A program made the position numbers and the translations under genes. DNA of 19,142 nt from UBA668 sp046086305 (GTDB taxonomy: Bacteria; Actinomycetota; Acidimicrobiia; Acidimicrobiales; Ilumatobacteraceae): assembly GCA_046086305.1 (NCBI GenBank), contig JBJSXI010000099.1, forward strand, positions 1 to 19,142. The letters are read 5' to 3'. Under the pieces are notes generated by a model. That model was not told the DNA's origin. It was given only the letters and a program-made list of their open reading frames with translations, and searched no databases. Numbering within the stretch: position 1 is the first letter of the stretch; the number at the start of each line of letters is the position of its first letter. Shown one piece after another: positions 15,500 to 19,142 of this stretch.

Positions 15500-16777
15500 A
15501 TGGAACGACTGCCCGAACCCGACGAGTTGGCGAGGCTCTCGCCGGCTGCGCTCGAGGCCGAACTGCGGCGTCTCGACGTCGTGCGCCGGCGCTGCGAGGC
15601 GTTGCTCGCCGAGGGTGTGGGCATCGCAGCGCGGCGTGGTGACTTCACCGCCGATGGGCACCGGTCGGTGGTCGGGTGGTGTCGTGGTGTGTTCCGCTGG
15701 TCGACGGCACAGGCGGTGCGTGCCGTGCGGCTCGCGACGGCCATGCAGTTCATGGGCGGACTGCGGGCCGCGGCGATGGCCGGGCGGGTCAGTGTCGGTC
15801 ACCTCGACGAGATCGGTCGGGTGGCGGGCAATGTGCGAGTTCACGCGGCGATGCGCGAGAGCGACGAACTCCTCACCGGGTTGGCCCAGCGCACGTTCCA
15901 CCGCGAGTTCAAGGTGCTCCTGCACCGGTGGGAGCAGCTGGCCGATGCCGACGGTGCCGCACAGTCGCACGCCGTGGCGCACGAGTCACGGATGGCCAGC
16001 GTGGCACTCGTGGGGGAACAGGTCGTCGTCGAGGCCCAGGGCGGCACGCTCGACGGGGTGTTCCTACGCGAGGTGCTCGACCGTTTCGTCGACGCCGAGT
16101 TCCGCGCCGATCTCGACGAGGCGCGCGAGCGGGTCGGTCGCCAGGTCACGGCAGCCGATCTCACGCGCACACATCGTCAGCGCACGTTCGACGCGCTCGT
16201 GGCCGTGTTCCGCTCTGCCGCGAGCGCGCCACTCGTGGTCGAGTCGGTCGACCCGATCGTCAACATCGTGGTCGACATGGCCACGGCCGAGCGGCTGATG
16301 GCACAGGCTGCTGGGGTCGAGGTGGCGCCGGCCTCACCGCTCGACGTGGCCGGGTACCGGTGCGACACTGCCGACGGTGTGGCCATCGCCGGTGATGCGA
16401 TGGTCGAGGCGATGCTCGTCGGGCGAGTTCGCCGGGTCGTCGTCGACACCGCCGGCGTGGTGATCGACCTCGGCCGGTCGTCGCGACTGTTCCGCAACGG
16501 TGCCCGCGATGCAGTGATGCTCGGTGACCTGCGATGTCTGTGGCCCGGCTGCGACATGCGCACCGGGCGATGCCACTCCGATCACAGCGTCGAATGGGCC
16601 GATGGCGGAACCACGTCGTCGGGTAACGGCGGTCGGGCGTGCTCGCACCACAACTTGTTCAAGAGCGCCAACAGCTACGTCACGCGACGCGATGACGAGG
16701 GGCGCTGGCATGTGTATCGACCCGACGGCACCGAGGTGGCGAGCGACGATGTCGAGCTCACGCCCGCAATGGTCTGA
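15500..16777 (+). CDS. DUF222 / HNH endonuclease (13E12-repeat family)
   Basis: A 425-residue protein. The helical DUF222 region covers about 10-300 (LARLSPAALEAELRRLD, GWCRGVFRWSTAQAVR). The C-terminal HNH domain (about 340-400) has zinc-type Cys346/Cys351 in CLWPGC, then CHSDHSVEWADGG (358-370) with Asp361-His362, Asn376, and CSHHN (381-385) with His384. The nuclease motif is complete. The family is abundant and multi-copy in actinobacterial genomes, especially mycobacteria; its biological role is unclear, and mobile-element or genome-maintenance roles have been suggested. No inverted repeats or partner genes mark this copy as mobile. The 3' end overlaps the convergent oxidoreductase gene by 20 bp. 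Confidence 0.92.
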   Translation: MERLPEPDELARLSPAALEAELRRLDVVRRRCEALLAEGVGIAARRGDFTADGHRSVVGWCRGVFRWSTAQAVRAVRLATAMQFMGGLRAAAMAGRVSVGHLDEIGRVAGNVRVHAAMRESDELLTGLAQRTFHREFKVLLHRWEQLADADGAAQSHAVAHESRMASVALVGEQVVVEAQGGTLDGVFLREVLDRFVDAEFRADLDEARERVGRQVTAADLTRTHRQRTFDALVAVFRSAASAPLVVESVDPIVNIVVDMATAERLMAQAAGVEVAPASPLDVAGYRCDTADGVAIAGDAMVEAMLVGRVRRVVVDTAGVVIDLGRSSRLFRNGARDAVMLGDLRCLWPGCDMRTGRCHSDHSVEWADGGTTSSGNGGRACSHHNLFKSANSYVTRRDDEGRWHVYRPDGTEVASDDVELTPAMV

Positions 16778-17633
16778 TCACCTGCTCGACGAATCGCAGG
16801 ATGGGCTCGGTCGCCTTCGGGTGGCCGAAGTCCATCACGAAGTGGTGCACACCCATCGCGGCGCGGTGGGCGAGCAGCTCCACCAGTTCGGCCGAGTCGG
16901 CGTCGGTCTCGGGCAGCGCATGCTCGACCGTGGTGGTCACCTCGATCGATGCCGGATCGCGGCCGGCACGTTCGGCGGCGGCGTGCACGATGCCCACCTT
17001 GCGCCGCCAGTCGTCGTCACCGCGCCACCAGCAGTTCCACATATCGGCCACCCTGCCGACGAGCGGCAGACCGATCTGCTCACCCGACGCGCCGATACAC
17101 ACCTTGGGCACTGGGTCGGGCAGGGGCGGTGCGGCGGCGCCGTCGATGTGGAAGTAGCGGCCGTGGAACGTGGGCTCGGCCTCGGTCCACATCAGTCGGC
17201 AGATCGTCACCATCTCCTCGAGCTGCTCGAAGCGCACCTTGGGCGAGGGGAAGTCGTAGCCGTAGGCGCGGTACTCATCGTCACGCCACCCGGCGCCCAC
17301 CCCGAGCACGAACCGACCACCCGACAGCACCTGCAGGGTGGCGGCCATCTTGGCGGTCAGCGCCGGCGGCCGGTAGCCGTGGCCGAGCACGTGGTGGCAC
17401 AGCTGCACGTCGGGATGACGGGCGGCGAGCCACGTCAGCGTGGTCCACGCCTCCATGAAGGGATCGGTCTTCGCGTCGAAGCCGTAGAAGTGATCGGCGA
17501 TCCACAGCGAATCGAAGTGGGGGAGCGCGGTCGGCAGGATGTGGTGGTCCTGGTACACCACGATCGGCCGGTGGTCGCTCCACCGGTTGCCGATCACCGG
17601 CGACAGCCAACCGAACTTCGGGCGATCGCTCAT
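16758..17633 (-). CDS. F420-type LLM-class oxidoreductase
   Basis: A 291-residue TIM-barrel protein of the luciferase-like monooxygenase family, in the group that commonly uses reduced F420 rather than FMN in actinobacteria. Typical elements are LPHFDSLWIADHFYG near the N-terminus, LAARHPDVQLCHHVLGHGYR, the cofactor-region strand LSGGRFVLGVGAGWRDDEY, FEQLEEMVTICRLMWTE, and PVPKVCIGASGEQIGLPLVG. It probably oxidises or reduces a small organic compound; the substrate is not readable. The start at 17633 (MSDRPKFGW) is chosen because the open frame further upstream overlaps the protease gene and lacks family sequence. It lies 16 bases after the protease stop on the same strand, without its own Shine-Dalgarno, so it may be co-transcribed. 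Its last 20 bp overlap the HNH gene end. Confidence 0.9.
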   Translation of the reverse strand: MSDRPKFGWLSPVIGNRWSDHRPIVVYQDHHILPTALPHFDSLWIADHFYGFDAKTDPFMEAWTTLTWLAARHPDVQLCHHVLGHGYRPPALTAKMAATLQVLSGGRFVLGVGAGWRDDEYRAYGYDFPSPKVRFEQLEEMVTICRLMWTEAEPTFHGRYFHIDGAAAPPLPDPVPKVCIGASGEQIGLPLVGRVADMWNCWWRGDDDWRRKVGIVHAAAERAGRDPASIEVTTTVEHALPETDADSAELVELLAHRAAMGVHHFVMDFGHPKATEPILRFVEQVIRPLRA

Positions 17634-17649
17634 CGGTGTCGTGGTCGGC

Positions 17650-19142
17650 TCAGGTGATGAGCACGTAGAGGCGCAGGTGCGCCACCACCGTGCCCGACGA
17701 GTTGAGCACCTCGAGCGTGGCCCAGGCATGGCCGCGCGGGGCACCCTTCGCCGTTGTCGCGGTCACGGTCACCAGACCGACCGAGTTCGCGGCAGCCGAA
17801 CCGCTGGCGGTGAAGGTCGCACCGCCCGAGGTTCCCACTACGCGCACCGTCAACGTGCCAGCCGACTGGTTGTGCAGGGCGACGAGCTTGGAGACCCGCG
17901 TGCCGGCACCACTCGGTGCGACACCGAAGTTCAGGCTCACCGGAGCCAACAGGACCTTCGTGTTCACGGCGGCCTGCAGGTTCAGGAGGCCACTTCCCGT
18001 CAGATTCGGATCAGCTGCGCTGTCGTCCGGGTAGTACGTCGAGATCGCCACACGTGAGGCCGTGTTGACGATCGCCGACCGCACCTGCCACGGCATCCAT
18101 GCCGGATAGCGGCCCATCAGCACGGCCGCAGCGCCGGCGAGGTGCGGCGCAGCCATGCTCGTGCCGTTGTAGAACTCGAACGTGCCGCCCACCACCGACG
18201 ACAGCACGTTCACACCCGGGGCGATGACATCGGGCTTGATCCGCCGATCGACATCGGTCGGACCTTCGCTCGAGAAGTCGGCCATCTGGTTCGCCACGCC
18301 GAGCGGGTTGTAGTACTTCGCTGCGTTGAACGTGACGTTGCCGGTGGCGCCGACCACCTTCGACACATCCTCGAGACCCACCATCACCGCCGGCAGGGTG
18401 GGCTGGCTCGGTGCGCCGTTCGTGCCCATCATGAACGTGCCGTTCTCGCGGTTCACCACGATCACCGCCGAGTAGCCGGCGGCCTGCACGTTCTGCACCT
18501 TCACCGTGAAGTCGCACACGCCGCGGGAGATCACCGCAACACCCGTGCCGGCAGGAATGGCGCTGCAGGCCAACGACACATTGGCGAGCGCAGCCACACC
18601 GGCCGGACCGGTGCCCTCGACGACATCGATCGGACCCATCGAGCTGGGGGTGACCGTGCCGAACTCGCCGGCGGTGGCCACGGCCGTTCCCTTGTTGGTC
18701 GTGATGCTCATCGACACGATGTGCGGCACTTCCGACGCGCCCGCGGTGAGCGCACGGGCGGCGCTTCCGGGCGATCCGACGGTGCTGAAGCCGGGGCCCT
18801 CGTTACCGGCCGACACGGCACTCAACATGCCACCGCGATCGAGGTTGTCGACGGCGATCGTGAGCAGATCCTGCACACCGCTGGCACCGCCACCGAGACT
18901 CATGTTGACGATGTCCATGCCGTCGGCGTAGGCGGCCTCGAGCGCGTCGAGGATGTCCTCGCTGCGGGCGCCCTCGAGAGTGCCGGGGAACACGTTGTAG
19001 TTGCCGAGCTTGGCGGCCGGGGCCACACCCGAGATCTTGTGGGGGATGGTGACACCGTCCACCACTGCGGTCGTACCGAAGTCGCAGGCGACAGTGCCGG
19101 CCACGTGCGTGCCGTGCGAGTCGACGGCCTCGGCGGTCCAGC
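17650..19142 (-). CDS. subtilisin-family (S8) serine protease with PA domain, partial
   Basis: The minus-strand frame is open to the right edge, so the N-terminus (signal, propeptide, catalytic Asp) is outside the window. 496 residues are visible. The first of them hold the catalytic His motif DSHGTHVAGT (His9 of the visible part). Then come MSLGGGASG (substrate strand), the oxyanion Asn in AVSAGNEGPG (about 113), a protease-associated (PA) insert (about 152-267, with CDFTVKVQNVQAAGYSAVI), and the catalytic Ser in NGTSMAAPHLAG (about 328). A C-terminal beta-sandwich (about 400-496) contains LNFGVAPSGAGTRVSKLV. It resembles secreted PA-containing bacterial and plant-type subtilases and is expected to act outside the cell. 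The GTG at 19104 is an internal codon, not the start. Confidence 0.93.
   Translation of the reverse strand, partial: WTAEAVDSHGTHVAGTVACDFGTTAVVDGVTIPHKISGVAPAAKLGNYNVFPGTLEGARSEDILDALEAAYADGMDIVNMSLGGGASGVQDLLTIAVDNLDRGGMLSAVSAGNEGPGFSTVGSPGSAARALTAGASEVPHIVSMSITTNKGTAVATAGEFGTVTPSSMGPIDVVEGTGPAGVAALANVSLACSAIPAGTGVAVISRGVCDFTVKVQNVQAAGYSAVIVVNRENGTFMMGTNGAPSQPTLPAVMVGLEDVSKVVGATGNVTFNAAKYYNPLGVANQMADFSSEGPTDVDRRIKPDVIAPGVNVLSSVVGGTFEFYNGTSMAAPHLAGAAAVLMGRYPAWMPWQVRSAIVNTASRVAISTYYPDDSAADPNLTGSGLLNLQAAVNTKVLLAPVSLNFGVAPSGAGTRVSKLVALHNQSAGTLTVRVVGTSGGATFTASGSAAANSVGLVTVTATTAKGAPRGHAWATLEVLNSSGTVVAHLRLYVLIT

Noticed and set aside
1..19142. CRISPR arrays, tRNA or rRNA genes, transposases, phage genes, defence operons
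   Set aside because: No repeat-spacer pattern, cloverleaf-like segment or recombinase/transposase protein was seen. The only nuclease is the DUF222/HNH protein, without partners.

Overview
The window looks like chromosomal DNA from a high-GC actinobacterium, most likely of the class Acidimicrobiia (Ilumatobacter-like). The basis is very high GC with strong G/C third-position bias, a DUF222/HNH (13E12-type) nuclease, an F420-type luciferase-like oxidoreductase, and many starts that look leaderless (TANNNT about 6-9 nt before the start codon). The assignment is an inference; no rRNA or marker gene is present. Coding density is very high and no gap exceeds 115 bp. I see no tRNA, rRNA, CRISPR array or insertion sequence.

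Layout. (a) 1-3170: a response regulator and histidine kinase (+) diverge from a two-gene minus-strand operon. That operon encodes a small secreted acidic protein and a Thr/Pro-rich membrane-anchored protein that runs off the left edge. (b) 3181-3627: a zinc-ribbon/TM2-domain membrane protein (-). (c) 3700-10020: three plus-strand genes, namely an MgtA-like P-type ATPase, a histidine/phenylalanine ammonia-lyase homologue whose MIO-forming Ala-Ser-Gly triad is missing, and a double-domain eukaryotic-type 6-phosphofructokinase. (d) 10004-14192: a VTC-type polyphosphate polymerase domain protein and a DUF4956 membrane protein (-), divergent from a large lipoprotein with two lamin-tail domains and a CotH kinase domain (+). 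(e) 14214-15443: an M24 metallohydrolase resembling DMSP lyase DddP (-). (f) 15500-16777: a DUF222/HNH endonuclease (+). (g) 16758-19142: a subtilase with a PA-domain insert, followed by an F420-type LLM oxidoreductase (-).

The most interesting unit is the VTC / DUF4956 / CotH module. A cytosolic TTM-fold polyP polymerase is translationally coupled to a multi-pass membrane protein and sits back to back with an exported kinase-fold lipoprotein. The parts suggest a split bacterial analogue of the yeast VTC complex (synthesis plus membrane passage) serving a surface kinase or polyP-handling protein. This gene neighbourhood recurs in bacteria, but to my knowledge its joint function is not established. 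Other points worth checking are the MIO-less ammonia-lyase homologue, the degenerate C-terminal half of the phosphofructokinase, the DddP-like hydrolase lacking the proposed catalytic Asp, and the repeated leaderless-promoter signature.
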